This document shows positions 32,648 to 41,957 of a stretch of DNA of 64,000 nucleotides, piece by piece. How positions within the stretch are numbered: the stretch's first letter is position 1; every line of letters begins with the position of its first letter. Position numbers and translations under genes: made by a program. The DNA lies in assembly GCF_902832845.1 (NCBI RefSeq), contig NZ_CADFDB010000001.1:992001-1056000 (forward strand), given 5' to 3'. The notes under the pieces are model-generated. The model had not been told where the DNA came from. It made no database searches and was given only the letters and a program-made list of their open reading frames with translations. This DNA comes from Burkholderia metallica (GTDB lineage Bacteria; Pseudomonadota; Gammaproteobacteria; Burkholderiales; Burkholderiaceae).

Positions 32648-33358
32648 TTGGCGCCTCGTATCGTTCCGCCCGCACTGAAAGCCATCGAACAGGAAACGAT
32701 GGCCGACAAGGTCTACCAGCAACTGCGCGAAGCGCTGATGAGCGGCCGTTTCGCGCCCGGCCAGGCGTTGAGCCTGCGCAGCGTCGCAGAGGCCGTCGGC
32801 TCGTCGACGATGCCGGTGCGCGCCGCGCTCACCCGGCTGCGCGCCGAGCGCGCGCTGGTCGACGGCCCGAACCGTGCGCTCGTCGTGCCGCCGATGACGC
32901 TCGACATGCTCGACGAGCTGCGCGACGTGCGCATCGCGCTCGAAGGCTGCATCGCGGAGCGCGCATGCGCACGGATGACCGGCGCGCAGATCACGGCCGT
33001 GCGCAAGACCTGCGAAACGATGCAGGCCCACGCCGAAGCCGGCCGCTCGCGCGCTTACCTGCAAAGCAATTTCGCGTTCCACAGCGCGATCTACGCGCAC
33101 GGCGCCAGTGAGAACACGCTCGCGATCGTCGAGAACCTGTGGATGCGCGTCGGGCCGTTCCTGAACATGGTCGCGCTCGACATCCCGCACATGCGGCGCT
33201 CGATGGATGCGCACCGCGCGATCGTCGACGCGCTCGAACGGCGCGACGGCGCGGGCGTACGGGCCGGCATCGCGCTCGACATCGGCGGCGCCGCGCACGA
33301 TCTCGCCGAGACGCTGCGAGCCGAACAGACCCCGCGCGCCGTGAACGCAAAGCCGTAG
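32648..33358 (+). CDS. GntR-family regulator (FCD subfamily) of the BKACE locus
   Basis: A 236-residue GntR/FCD regulator starting with a TTG; AGGAG lies 11 bases upstream. The winged helix has TMADKVYQQLREALMSGRFA and SLRSVAEAVGSSTMPVRAAL. The C-terminal FCD domain has RIALEGCIAERACARMTGAQ, FHSAIYAHGASENTLAIVE and the metal-ligand helices. It precedes the SDR, BKACE and MFS genes on the same strand and probably controls them. Confidence 0.85.
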   Translation: MAPRIVPPALKAIEQETMADKVYQQLREALMSGRFAPGQALSLRSVAEAVGSSTMPVRAALTRLRAERALVDGPNRALVVPPMTLDMLDELRDVRIALEGCIAERACARMTGAQITAVRKTCETMQAHAEAGRSRAYLQSNFAFHSAIYAHGASENTLAIVENLWMRVGPFLNMVALDIPHMRRSMDAHRAIVDALERRDGAGVRAGIALDIGGAAHDLAETLRAEQTPRAVNAKP

Positions 33359-33430
33359 CGGCCGCGTGCCGCCGTCACGCGATCGCGAGCGAACGCGGTC
33401 CCACAACATCAACGATGGAGACAACCCGGT

Positions 33431-34249
33431 ATGACAGCTTCCGACCTGCTGAAACCCTATGACGGCCTGCGCGTCCTCGTGACGGGCGGCGCATCGGGCA
33501 TCGGTCTCGAAATCGCCGACGCGTTCGCCGAGTGCGGCGCGCGCGTGCATGTGTGCGACGCGTCGCAAGCCGCGCTTGCGGCGCTCGCCGACCGGCCGCC
33601 GCGCGCCGGGGCCGGGGCCGGAGCCGGTGCGATCAGCGCGACGCTGGCCGACGTATCCGATCCGGCCGCCGTCGAGCGCGTGTTCGCCGACGTATCGGCC
33701 ACACTCGGCGGCCTCGACGTGCTGGTCAACAACGCCGGCATCGCCGGCCCGACCGGCGGCATCGACGAAATCGACCCCGTGCAGTGGGAGCAGACCGTCG
33801 CGATCAACCTGAACGCGCAATTCCTGTTCGCCCGCCGCGCGGTGCCGCTGCTGCGCGACTCGAAACACGGCGGCGCGATCATCGCGCTGTCGTCGGTCGC
33901 CGGCCGGCTCGGCTACGCATTCCGCACGCCGTATGCGGCCACCAAATGGGCCGTGGTCGGCCTCGTGAAAAGCCTCGCGATCGAACTCGGGCCGCTCGGC
34001 ATCCGCGTGAACGCGATTCAGCCCGGCATCGTGCGCGGCCCGCGGATGCGCCGCGTGATCGACGCGCGGGCGCAGCAGCTCGGCATCGGCTACGACGAGA
34101 TGGAGCAGCGCTATCTGGAGAAGATCTCGCTGCGGCGAATGACCGACCCGGCCGAGATCGCCGCGACCGCGCTGTTCCTGTGCTCGCCGGGCGGGCACGG
34201 GATCACCGGGCAGGCGATCTCCGTCTGCGGCAACGTCGAAGTGCTCTGA
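33431..34249 (+). CDS. SDR-family oxidoreductase
   Basis: Classical short-chain dehydrogenase, 272 residues. It has the NAD(P) motif VLVTGGASGIGLEIAD, LDVLVNNAGIAGP, the catalytic Ser in ALSSVAGRLGY and YAATKWAVVGLVKSLAIEL. The C-terminal segment has VRVNAIQPGIVRGPRMRRVI-like sequence (IRVNAIQPGIVRG). In this operon it likely oxidises a hydroxy acid that feeds the BKACE enzyme, a common pairing; the exact substrate is not known. Confidence 0.85.
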   Translation: MTASDLLKPYDGLRVLVTGGASGIGLEIADAFAECGARVHVCDASQAALAALADRPPRAGAGAGAGAISATLADVSDPAAVERVFADVSATLGGLDVLVNNAGIAGPTGGIDEIDPVQWEQTVAINLNAQFLFARRAVPLLRDSKHGGAIIALSSVAGRLGYAFRTPYAATKWAVVGLVKSLAIELGPLGIRVNAIQPGIVRGPRMRRVIDARAQQLGIGYDEMEQRYLEKISLRRMTDPAEIAATALFLCSPGGHGITGQAISVCGNVEVL

Positions 34250-34284
34250 CGCCTCCTGCATCGTTCACCGAAAGGAATTCATCC

Positions 34285-35217
34285 GTGGCAAACGCTCGCA
34301 AAGTCATCATCACCTGTGCGCCCACCGGCGCGATCCACACGCCGTCGATGTCGCCGTACCTGCCCGTGACGCCGCACGAGATCGAGACCGCCGCGGTCGC
34401 GGCCGCGCAGGCCGGCGCGGCCATCCTGCACCTGCACGCACGCAACCCGTCCGACGGCAAGCCGACGCAGGATCCGGCCGTGTTCGCCGAATTCCTGCCG
34501 CGCATCAAGGCGCAAACCGACGCCGTCATCAACCTCACGTCGGGCGGCAGCCCGCACATGACGGTCGACGAACGGTTGCAGCCCGCGCTGCATTTCCAGC
34601 CGGAAGTCGCGTCGTTGAACATGGGCTCGATGAACTTCGGGCTGTACCCGATGCTCGAGCGCTTTCGCGACCTGAAGCATCCGTGGGAACGCGAACATCT
34701 CGAGAAGAGCCGCGATCTCGTGTTCAAGAACACGTTCGCCGATATCGAGACGATCCTCACGCGCTGCGGCGCGAACGGCACGCGTTTCGAATTCGAGTGC
34801 TACGACATCTCGCATCTGTACAACCTCGCGCATTTCGTCGACCGGGGGCTCGCGAAGCCGCCGTTCTTCGTGCAAAGCGTGTTCGGCCTGCTCGGCGGAA
34901 TCGGTGCGCACCCGGAAGACCTGATGCACATGCGCCGCACGGCCGATCGCCTGTTCGGCAGCGATTACGTGTGGTCGATCCTGGGCGCGGGACGCAATCA
35001 GATTCCGCTCGCGACGATCGGCGCCGCGCAGGGCGCGAACGTGCGCGTCGGGCTCGAGGATTCGCTGTGGATCGCGCCGGGCAAGCTCGCCGAATCGAGC
35101 GCCGCGCAGGTCCTGAAGATGCGCCAGGTGCTCGAAGGCCTGTCGCTGGAGATCGCGACGCCGGCCGACGCGCGCGCGATGCTCGCGCTCAAGGGCGGCG
35201 ACGCGGTGAATTTCTGA
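34285..35217 (+). CDS. BKACE-family enzyme (beta-keto acid cleavage, Kce type)
   Basis: A 310-residue DUF849/BKACE protein: IITCAPTGAIHTPSMSPYLP, then the metal site AAILHLHARNPSDGKPTQDP (H49 and H51), and INLTSGGSPHMTVDERLQP. The Glu ligand region GLEDSLWIAPGK is near the end. BKACE enzymes use Zn to cleave beta-keto acids with acetyl-CoA; Kce acts on 3-keto-5-aminohexanoate and other members on many substrates. The specificity here is open. GTG at 34285 has AAAGGA with an 8-base spacer. It is immediately downstream of the SDR. Confidence 0.87.
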   Translation: MANARKVIITCAPTGAIHTPSMSPYLPVTPHEIETAAVAAAQAGAAILHLHARNPSDGKPTQDPAVFAEFLPRIKAQTDAVINLTSGGSPHMTVDERLQPALHFQPEVASLNMGSMNFGLYPMLERFRDLKHPWEREHLEKSRDLVFKNTFADIETILTRCGANGTRFEFECYDISHLYNLAHFVDRGLAKPPFFVQSVFGLLGGIGAHPEDLMHMRRTADRLFGSDYVWSILGAGRNQIPLATIGAAQGANVRVGLEDSLWIAPGKLAESSAAQVLKMRQVLEGLSLEIATPADARAMLALKGGDAVNF

Positions 35218-35437
35218 TCGCCGGGCAGCCCGCAACACCCGATCCGCAAGCGCAGTGACAAGGCGCCGGCCCGAGCCGGCCGGCGCCAGGACGCCCTTCA
35301 TCGCCCCGCTCGGTTCGAGCGCCGCCGGCGCGGCTCCGTCGTCTGCCCATCCGCTGCCCGCACCGCAGCGGCATTTGCCGAACGCGGCGCGCCGTGCTTG
35401 CCGTGCGCGCCGGTTCGCCCTTACCGGAGTCGTCCGC

Positions 35438-36766
35438 ATGTCCACTCAACACGCCCAGGCATTGTCTTCCGCCGCCGGCGACGCGAGCGCGTCGCTGAAC
35501 CGGCTGCTGTTTCGCAAACTCATGCCGCTGCTGATCGCCGCGTATGTGATCAGCTTTCTCGACCGCACCAACATCGCGTTCGCCAAACATTCGATGGGGG
35601 TCGACCTCGGCATCTCGTCGGCCGCGTACGGGCTCGGCGCCGGGTTGTTCTTCCTGACCTATGCGCTCTTCGAGATCCCGAGCAATCTCGTGATGCACCG
35701 CGTCGGCGCGCGCTTCTGGATCACGCGGATCATGGTCACGTGGGGCGCGCTGTCGGTCGCGATGGCGTTCGTCAGCGGCGAGACGTCGTTCTACGTGATG
35801 CGTCTGCTGCTCGGCGCGGCCGAAGCCGGCCTGTTTCCCGGCGTGATGCTGTACCTGACGTATTGGTTCGGCCGCGAGCAACGGGCGCGCGCAACCGGCT
35901 ATTTCCTGCTCGGCGTGTGCATCGCGAACATCGTGGGCGGCCCATTGGCCGGCGCGCTGATCGAGCTCGACGGCACGCTCGGCTTCCACGGCTGGCAATG
36001 GCTGTTCGTCGTCGAAGGCATTCCGGCGATCCTGCTGGCGTTCGTCGTGTGGCTCCGGTTGCCGGATCGTCCGAGCGCCGCACCGTGGCTTTCGCCGGAA
36101 ACGGGCCGCGCGCTCGAACGTTCGCTGGCTGCCGAACAGGATGCGGGCAGCGCCGCGCACGGCAGCCATGCGTTCGGCGCCGCACTGCGCGATCCGCAGA
36201 TCTGGCTCGCGATCTTCGTGTACTTCTGCCACCAGTTGACGATCTACACGGTGATTTTCTTCCTGCCGGGCATCATCGGCGCATCCGGACGCTTCTCGCC
36301 GTTCGCGGTCGGGTTGCTGACCGCGCTGCCGTGGCTCGCCGCCGCGGTCGGGGCCGGGACGCTGCCGCGCTTCGCGCGCGAATCGCATCATTCACGGCGG
36401 ATGCTGTGCGCGGGGCTCGTCGTGATGGCGGCCGGGATGATCGGCGCCGCGCATGCGTCGCCGGTCGCGGGGCTGCTGTGCGTGTGCGTGGCCGCGTCCA
36501 TGTTCTTCGTCGTGCAGTCGATCGTCTTCACGTTTCCGGCGTCGCGGCTCGCCGGCAGCGCACTGGCCGGCGGCCTCGGGCTCGTGAATACCTGCGGGTT
36601 GCTCGGCGGCTTCGTCGGGCCGACCGTCGTCGGCGCGATCGAACAGGCGACCGGCAATGCAAGGAACGGGCTGACGCTGCTGGCGGGCGCACTCGTCGTC
36701 GCGGCGTTCGCGAGCCTCGCCCTGCGTCACGGGCACGAGCGGCCCGCTGCGCGGCAGCGCGCCTGA
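35438..36766 (+). CDS. MFS transporter, anion:cation symporter family
   Basis: A 442-residue MFS protein with 12 helices. It has the first-helix signature VISFLDRTNIAFAKHSMGVD and WGALSVAMAFVSGETSFYVM, the ACS family's ALFEIPSNLVMHRVGARFWI, and the RLPDRPSAAPWL loop. This subfamily carries carboxylates such as phthalate, tartrate or hydroxyphenylacetate. Last gene of the GntR/SDR/BKACE cluster, so it likely imports the substrate. Start at 35438 chosen at the homology boundary; the longer frame to 35255 is low-complexity. Confidence 0.85.
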   Translation: MSTQHAQALSSAAGDASASLNRLLFRKLMPLLIAAYVISFLDRTNIAFAKHSMGVDLGISSAAYGLGAGLFFLTYALFEIPSNLVMHRVGARFWITRIMVTWGALSVAMAFVSGETSFYVMRLLLGAAEAGLFPGVMLYLTYWFGREQRARATGYFLLGVCIANIVGGPLAGALIELDGTLGFHGWQWLFVVEGIPAILLAFVVWLRLPDRPSAAPWLSPETGRALERSLAAEQDAGSAAHGSHAFGAALRDPQIWLAIFVYFCHQLTIYTVIFFLPGIIGASGRFSPFAVGLLTALPWLAAAVGAGTLPRFARESHHSRRMLCAGLVVMAAGMIGAAHASPVAGLLCVCVAASMFFVVQSIVFTFPASRLAGSALAGGLGLVNTCGLLGGFVGPTVVGAIEQATGNARNGLTLLAGALVVAAFASLALRHGHERPAARQRA

Positions 36767-36783
36767 TAGCCGAAGGCCCGCCG

Positions 36784-36818
36784 GCGCGATGCGGGGCTCG
36801 CACCCGCCCGCATCGCGC
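36784..36818. terminator. Convergent hairpin terminator
   Basis: GCGCGATGCGGG (36784-36795) and CCCGCATCGCGC (36807-36818), perfect 12-bp arms, between two converging genes (MFS and the fatty-acid transporter). It has no strong T run on either side. Confidence 0.6.
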
Positions 36819-36827
36819 ATCGCTGGG

Positions 36828-38150
36828 TCAGAACAGATACATCCCCGCGACGAACACGACACCCGAGAACAGCAGCGTCGTCACGCAATACCCCATGATG
36901 TCGCGCACGCCGAGGCCGGCGATCGCGAGCGCGGGCAGCGCCCAGAACGGCTGCGCCATGTTGGTCCACGCCTCGCCGTACGCGATCGCCATCGCGGCCT
37001 TGCCGAGATCGGCGCCGAGCGCCTGCGCGGCCGGCATCACGAACGGGCCCTGCACGACCCAATGGCCGCCGCCGGACGGCACCGCGAAATTGATCACCGC
37101 CGAGCTCAGGAACGCGAGCAGCGGGAACGTGTGCACGTTCGCGATATCGACGAACCACTTCGTGATCACGCCCGCGAGCCCCGAGTGATCCATCAGTGCC
37201 TGGATGCCCGCGTAAAACGGAAACTGGATCATGATCCCCGACGCGCCACGCGCCGCGCCGGCCACCGCGCGTGCATAGGCCATCGGCGTCCGGTGCAGCA
37301 GGATGCCGGCCGCGAGAAACGCGAGGTTCACGGTGTCGATGTCGAGCGCGAAGCCCTTCTGCACGAACTTCAGCACGAGGAACGCCGCGCACAATGCGGC
37401 GACGAGGACCGACAGCGCGCGGCTCTCCTCCAGCCGCTCCGCGAACGTCGCGTCGGGGCCGAGCTGGCGCTCGACGCTCGGCGGTTCGGCAAGCAGCGCC
37501 GGATCGACGCTGACCACGTCGCCGGGCTTCGGCATCATCATCCGCGCGAGAAACGGCAGCATCACGATCAGGCCGATCGTGATGAACGCGTTGTAGCCGG
37601 TGAAGATCGTGTCCGACACCGGAATCAGCCCGATGGTCTTCTCCATCGGATTGCCCTTCGTGGCCGCGACGAGCGGCACCGAACCCGACAGCCCGCCGTG
37701 CCAGCTCAGGAAGCCCATGTACGCGGATGCGACGAGCAGCCGGTAGTCGCTGCCGGCCACGCGGCGCGCCACTTCGCGCGCGAGCATCGCGCCGAGCACG
37801 AGGCCGAAGCCCCAGTTGATCGCGCACGCGAGTGCGCCGACGAACGCGACGAGCATCACGCCCTGCCCCGGCGTGCGCGCGGTGCTCGCAAGCGCGACGA
37901 GCATGCGTTTCACGGGCGGCGAGCTCGCGAGCGCATGGCCGGTGACGAGAATCATCACCATCTGCATCGAGAACGCGAGCAGGTTCCAGAAGCCCGATCC
38001 CCACATCGTCGTGAGTTGCACGGGCGTATTCGGCGTGAGACCGAACGCGAGCGCGAACGTGACGATCGTCAGCAGGATCGCGAAAATCAACGGGTCGGGT
38101 AGCACGCGGTGGACCACCTGCGTGAAAAAGCGGGAAATGCGCTGAATCAA
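36828..38150 (-). CDS. Short-chain fatty acid transporter (AtoE family)
   Basis: AtoE/TIGR00366 family, 440 residues, with many helices: LPDPLIFAILLTIVTFALAF, then WGSGFWNLLAFSMQMVMILV and AINWGFGLVLGAMLAREVAR, SWHGGLSGSVPLVAATKGNP, and AVPSGGGHWVVQGPFVMPAA, which is the family signature. It imports short-chain fatty acids such as butyrate or acetoacetate. TTG at 38150 is used because GAGGAG lies 6 bases upstream. It converges on the BKACE operon; BKACE reactions give acetoacetate or a related acyl-CoA, so a metabolic link is plausible. Confidence 0.85.
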   Translation of the reverse strand: MIQRISRFFTQVVHRVLPDPLIFAILLTIVTFALAFGLTPNTPVQLTTMWGSGFWNLLAFSMQMVMILVTGHALASSPPVKRMLVALASTARTPGQGVMLVAFVGALACAINWGFGLVLGAMLAREVARRVAGSDYRLLVASAYMGFLSWHGGLSGSVPLVAATKGNPMEKTIGLIPVSDTIFTGYNAFITIGLIVMLPFLARMMMPKPGDVVSVDPALLAEPPSVERQLGPDATFAERLEESRALSVLVAALCAAFLVLKFVQKGFALDIDTVNLAFLAAGILLHRTPMAYARAVAGAARGASGIMIQFPFYAGIQALMDHSGLAGVITKWFVDIANVHTFPLLAFLSSAVINFAVPSGGGHWVVQGPFVMPAAQALGADLGKAAMAIAYGEAWTNMAQPFWALPALAIAGLGVRDIMGYCVTTLLFSGVVFVAGMYLF

Positions 38151-38364
38151 CTTGAGCTCCTCGTTTCCTGATTCCTGATAGGGACGTCCGCGCGTGTCGT
38201 TGTGGGTAGGTGCGCGGAAACGCGCGGATTCTTGCACAGAACCGCCGGACGCGCTTTGGCGCGCGCGGCTGCGATCGCGTGCGGGCGCGAACGGGAAACG
38301 GAGCGAAAAACCACGACCGGCGGCCCGAGCGGCGCCGCCGGTGAAAAGGACGGAGGCGCGTGCG

Positions 38365-39699
38365 TCAGCGCACGGACGTGGCCGGGGTGGTCACGGTTGA
38401 GACCGGATTCGCGCGCCGCTCGGCCAGCCGCTGCGCGAACCGGTACGCGACCAGCGAGCCGGCCACGGCCAGCAGCATCGGCACGAGGCTGTCGTGATTC
38501 GCGCGCGTGAATTCGAGCAGCAGCACGACAGCCGTGATCGGCATCTGCATCGACGCGGCCAGAAACGCGGTCGCGCCGATCAGCGCGCATCCGCCGATCG
38601 ACGCGCCCGGCCACGCGAGGCTCCACAGCCCGCCGAGCACGACGCCCAGAAGCGCGCCGTTCGCGAGGCCCGGCGTCAGCAGCCCGCCTTCCGCGCCGGC
38701 CCGCAGGCTGCCGGCCTCGATCAGCACTTTCAGCACGAGCAGCGCGGCGGCCAGGCCGATCGTCAGCGTGCCGTCGAAACCCAGCGACGCAGGGCCCTTG
38801 CCGTTGCCGAGCAACTGCGGAAACCGCATCGCGAGCACGCCGATCACCGCGAAATTGACCAGCGCGAGCACGGGCAGCCGCCCGTCCTTCGGCGCATTCG
38901 CGCGAGCGCGCGTCGTGAGCCGCACGAAGCCGTACGCGGCAAAACCGAACAGCGGCCCGCAGACGATCGACCATGCCACCAGCGGCGTGCTCAGCACGAA
39001 CGGCGGCACCGTGTACTGGTGTTCGTTGCCGAGGCCGATCCACGCAACGGCCGCCGCGATCGCGGAGGTCGCCAGCGCCACGATCAGCGCGCGCAGCTCG
39101 AACGTGCCGAGCAGCACTTCGAGCACGAAGATCGCGCCGCCGAGCGGCACGTTGTAGACGGCCGCAAGCCCCGCGCCGGCGCCGCACGCGACCATCAGCC
39201 GGCAATCGTTCGGGGTGAGCCCCGCCGCATGCGCCAGCCGCCCGGCCAGCAGCGAACCGATCTCGCGCGGTGCGACTTCACGGCCGAGCGGCGAGCCGAG
39301 CGCGACGGTGACGATCTGCAGCAGCGCGTGAACCGTCGTGCTGACGAACGGCATCCTCGGATCGGCCGCGCGCACCGCGCGGCGGATGCTGACGAGCGGC
39401 CGGCCGTACCGGTACAGCGCCCACCAGCCGCCGCCCGCGACGATCCCGCAGACGATCAGCGCCACGAGCCGGCGCAGCGGATCGGCCGCGGTGACGCCGC
39501 TGAGGAAACTCTCGGTGCCGATCACGTGCGCGACGCTGTAGCCGTACGCGACGTGCTGGATCGCATGCAGCAGCAGCGCGAGCAGCATGCCGCCGAGGCC
39601 CGCACCGACGCCGGTCAGGATCGTGACGACAGCCACGCGCGCGAACGGGCTGGCGGACGGCGAGGAAGTGGCGGGAGCGGACGGGAGATCGAGGCGCAT
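38365..39699 (-). CDS. ClC-family chloride channel/transporter
   Basis: A 444-residue ClC protein with about ten helices. It holds the GRExAP motif (SPLGREVAPREIGSLLAGRL; Glu of the gate present), GAGAGLAAVYNVPLGGAIFV, and SLRAGAEGGLLTPGLANGAL. The gating Glu suggests proton-coupled exchange. It may be part of acid or osmotic response; no neighbour gives a clearer role. Confidence 0.87.
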   Translation of the reverse strand: MRLDLPSAPATSSPSASPFARVAVVTILTGVGAGLGGMLLALLLHAIQHVAYGYSVAHVIGTESFLSGVTAADPLRRLVALIVCGIVAGGGWWALYRYGRPLVSIRRAVRAADPRMPFVSTTVHALLQIVTVALGSPLGREVAPREIGSLLAGRLAHAAGLTPNDCRLMVACGAGAGLAAVYNVPLGGAIFVLEVLLGTFELRALIVALATSAIAAAVAWIGLGNEHQYTVPPFVLSTPLVAWSIVCGPLFGFAAYGFVRLTTRARANAPKDGRLPVLALVNFAVIGVLAMRFPQLLGNGKGPASLGFDGTLTIGLAAALLVLKVLIEAGSLRAGAEGGLLTPGLANGALLGVVLGGLWSLAWPGASIGGCALIGATAFLAASMQMPITAVVLLLEFTRANHDSLVPMLLAVAGSLVAYRFAQRLAERRANPVSTVTTPATSVR

Positions 39700-39724
39700 G
39701 GAGTCGGTGAACGGGGATCGAAAA

Positions 39725-39749
39725 GACGGCGCGCAACCCGCGCGCCGTC
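39725..39749 (-). terminator. Terminator of the cytosine deaminase gene
   Basis: GACGGCGCGC (39725-39734) and GCGCGCCGTC (39740-39749), loop of five, and on the minus strand a T run (39724-39721). It lies downstream of codA and upstream of the ClC gene start. Confidence 0.75.
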
Positions 39750-39864
39750 GTCAGGACCGCATCGTAGGCCGGCGCCGATCATGAGACAAACGTATTTTTC
39801 GAATCGACTCATGCATTCGGAGAATGAACGAAGACGAGCGGCCCGCGACCGCCCGCCGCCCGCG

Positions 39865-41106
39865 TCATGCCGGATACGTGACGCGCTCCGGTTCGCGCCG
39901 CATGATGATCTTCCCGTGGCGGATCGACAGCGTGGCCTTCGCCTGCCGGCGCACGGCTTCGTAGTCGCCGTCCGCATCGAGCACGACGAGATTCGCCGGG
40001 CGCCCGGCCGCGATCCCGTAGCCGTCGCCGAGATGCATCGTCGTTGCGCTGTGGTCGGTCACGAAGTCGAGGCAGCGCTGCAGGTCCTGGTAGCCCATCA
40101 TGTGGCAGATATGGAGGCCCGCGTCGAGCACGCGCAGGATGTTGCCGTTGCCGAGCGGATACCACGGGTCCTTGATCGAATCCTGCCCGAAGCACACGTT
40201 GATGCCCGCGCGATCGAGTTCCGCGACGCGCGTGACGCCGCGCCGCTTCGGAAACGTGTCGAAGCGCCCCTGCAGGTGGATGCTCTCGGTGGGGCACGAG
40301 ATGAAGTTCAGGCCCGCGCGCTTCAGCAGCCTGAACAGCTTCGAGCAGTACGCGTTGTCGTACGAGCCCATCGCGGTGGTATGGCTCGCCGTGACGCGCG
40401 CGCCCATCCCGCGCACGCGCGCTTCTTCCGCGAGCACTTCGAGAAAACGCGAATGCGGATCGTCGGTTTCGTCGCAATGCACGTCGACGAGGCAGCCGGT
40501 GCGCTCCGCGAGATCCATCAGGAAACGGATCGAGCTGACGCCCTGCTCACGGGTGTTCTCGAAATGCGGAATCCCGCCGACGACGTCCGCGCCCAGCTCG
40601 ATCGCCTGCTCCATCAGCGCGCGACCGCCGTCGAACGATTCGATGCCCTCTTGCGGAAACGCGACGATCTGCAGGTCGATCAGCCCGCGCGCCTCGTCCT
40701 TCACCTCCAGCATTGCCTTCAGCGCGGCCAGCGTCGAATCGGTGACGTCGACGTGTGTCCGCACATGCTGGATCCCGTGATCGCGCAGCATGCCGATCGC
40801 CGCATGGGCGCGCGTCTTCGTGTCCTCGTGCGTGATCGTCGCCTTGCGTTCGGCCCAGCGCTCGATGCCCTCGAACAGCGTGCCGCTCATGTTCCAGGCG
40901 GGCTCGCCGGCCGTCAGCACCGCGTCGAGGTGGATATGCGGCTCGACGAGCGGCGGGATCGCGAGACGCCCGCCCGCGTCGACATCGTCGGCATGCGCCG
41001 GCGCGAGCGGCGCCGGCTGGGCGTCGACGTGCGCGATCGTGCCGCCGTCGATGCCGATCGTGAACAGGCCGTCGCGGCCGCGCAAGCGTACGTTGAACAG
41101 ATTCAT
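39865..41106 (-). CDS. codA: Cytosine deaminase
   Basis: Amidohydrolase of 413 residues, length near E. coli CodA (427). It has the metal-binding PLVEPHIHLDAVLTAGEPAW (H57 and H59), DVHCDETDDPHSRFLEVLAE, SHTTAMGSYDNAYCSKLFRL and the C-terminal CFGQDSIKDPWYPLGNGNIL, all recognisable in CodA. It hydrolyses cytosine to uracil and ammonia, and some relatives act on isocytosine or creatinine. It is alone; no codB permease is adjacent in this window. Confidence 0.88.
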   Translation of the reverse strand: MNLFNVRLRGRDGLFTIGIDGGTIAHVDAQPAPLAPAHADDVDAGGRLAIPPLVEPHIHLDAVLTAGEPAWNMSGTLFEGIERWAERKATITHEDTKTRAHAAIGMLRDHGIQHVRTHVDVTDSTLAALKAMLEVKDEARGLIDLQIVAFPQEGIESFDGGRALMEQAIELGADVVGGIPHFENTREQGVSSIRFLMDLAERTGCLVDVHCDETDDPHSRFLEVLAEEARVRGMGARVTASHTTAMGSYDNAYCSKLFRLLKRAGLNFISCPTESIHLQGRFDTFPKRRGVTRVAELDRAGINVCFGQDSIKDPWYPLGNGNILRVLDAGLHICHMMGYQDLQRCLDFVTDHSATTMHLGDGYGIAAGRPANLVVLDADGDYEAVRRQAKATLSIRHGKIIMRREPERVTYPA

Positions 41107-41181
41107 GGGGGTCCGGGTATAGGGCGGCCGTGTCAGGGCCGCGTGGTCGGGAAAAGGAATACGGACGACGCGCTCGGCGCG

Positions 41182-41646
41182 CTAGCGGAAATCGTCGATC
41201 GTCAGGCCGGTCGCGGCGGTCATCTCGTCGTTGGTCACGTCGCGCACGTGCTTGCCGAACGTCCATACGTGCCGGCCGGGATCGCGCGCGCGATACACGC
41301 GCTCGCCGTAGAACTGGTCGGCCGGCGCCTGCAGGATCTCGGCGCCGGCGGCTCGCGCGCGTTGGCAATGCGCATCGATGTCCGCGTCGTCGGGCAGGTG
41401 CACGTGGACGCTCTGCGTATTGCGATCGCCGGCTTCTTCCGGCGACGCGATGAAATCGGCCCACGCGCCGCCGATCATCACGATGCCGTCGCCGAACTTC
41501 ATCTCGGCATGCGCGATGTCGCCTTCCGGCGTCGTGACGACGATGTGGCGCTCGAAGCCGAATGCGCGTTCGAGCCAGTCGAGCGCGGCTTTCGGATCGC
41601 GATAGCACAGCGCGGCACTGAAGGACGGACGGCGGGGCGTGGTCAT
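41182..41646 (-). CDS. Glyoxalase/bleomycin-resistance (VOC) family protein
   Basis: A 154-residue VOC-fold protein: MTTPRRPSFSAALCYRDPKA, then ALDWLERAFGFERHIVVTTP, GDIAHAEMKFGDGIVMIGGA and a C-terminal half with ADQFYGERVYRARDPGRHVW. It resembles YcgR/PhnB-like proteins. The substrate is unknown. Start at 41646 lies at the homology boundary. Confidence 0.8.
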   Translation of the reverse strand: MTTPRRPSFSAALCYRDPKAALDWLERAFGFERHIVVTTPEGDIAHAEMKFGDGIVMIGGAWADFIASPEEAGDRNTQSVHVHLPDDADIDAHCQRARAAGAEILQAPADQFYGERVYRARDPGRHVWTFGKHVRDVTNDEMTAATGLTIDDFR

Positions 41647-41957
41647 GGGCTGTCTCCGGATGGCGTCGTCGGAACGCCCATTCTCCGCGCCCCCGCGCCG
41701 GCAATCAACTCCCGCGCCCGGTGGCGCGCGTGTTGTCGATGCGCGACACGCGCGGCGCGGCGGCCCCGCGCGACGCATCGGGCCGCCGGCGCGAATGCCC
41801 CGCACGCGGCCCTCGCGCGCTTTGTGAACGCGATGTGACGGACTCTTGCGCGACGCGCAAAGGAGCGCTCGCGCGATCGCGGCCCGGCGCCGGGCGACGG
41901 CGCCCCTACACTTGCGCCGAACTTTTCGTTCCCAGTCCCACACGCAGGAGCCCTGAC
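41647..41957. other. Intergenic region upstream of the porin
   Basis: Porin promoter region. It contains a small symmetrical element TTGCGC-GAC-GCGCAA (41846-41860), which may be an operator. No other gene is evident. Confidence 0.4.

Noticed and set aside
38494-41838. 1114-residue plus-strand frame
   Set aside because: Histidine/arginine-rich mirror of the minus-strand ClC, codA and glyoxalase genes; no domain and no ribosome site.
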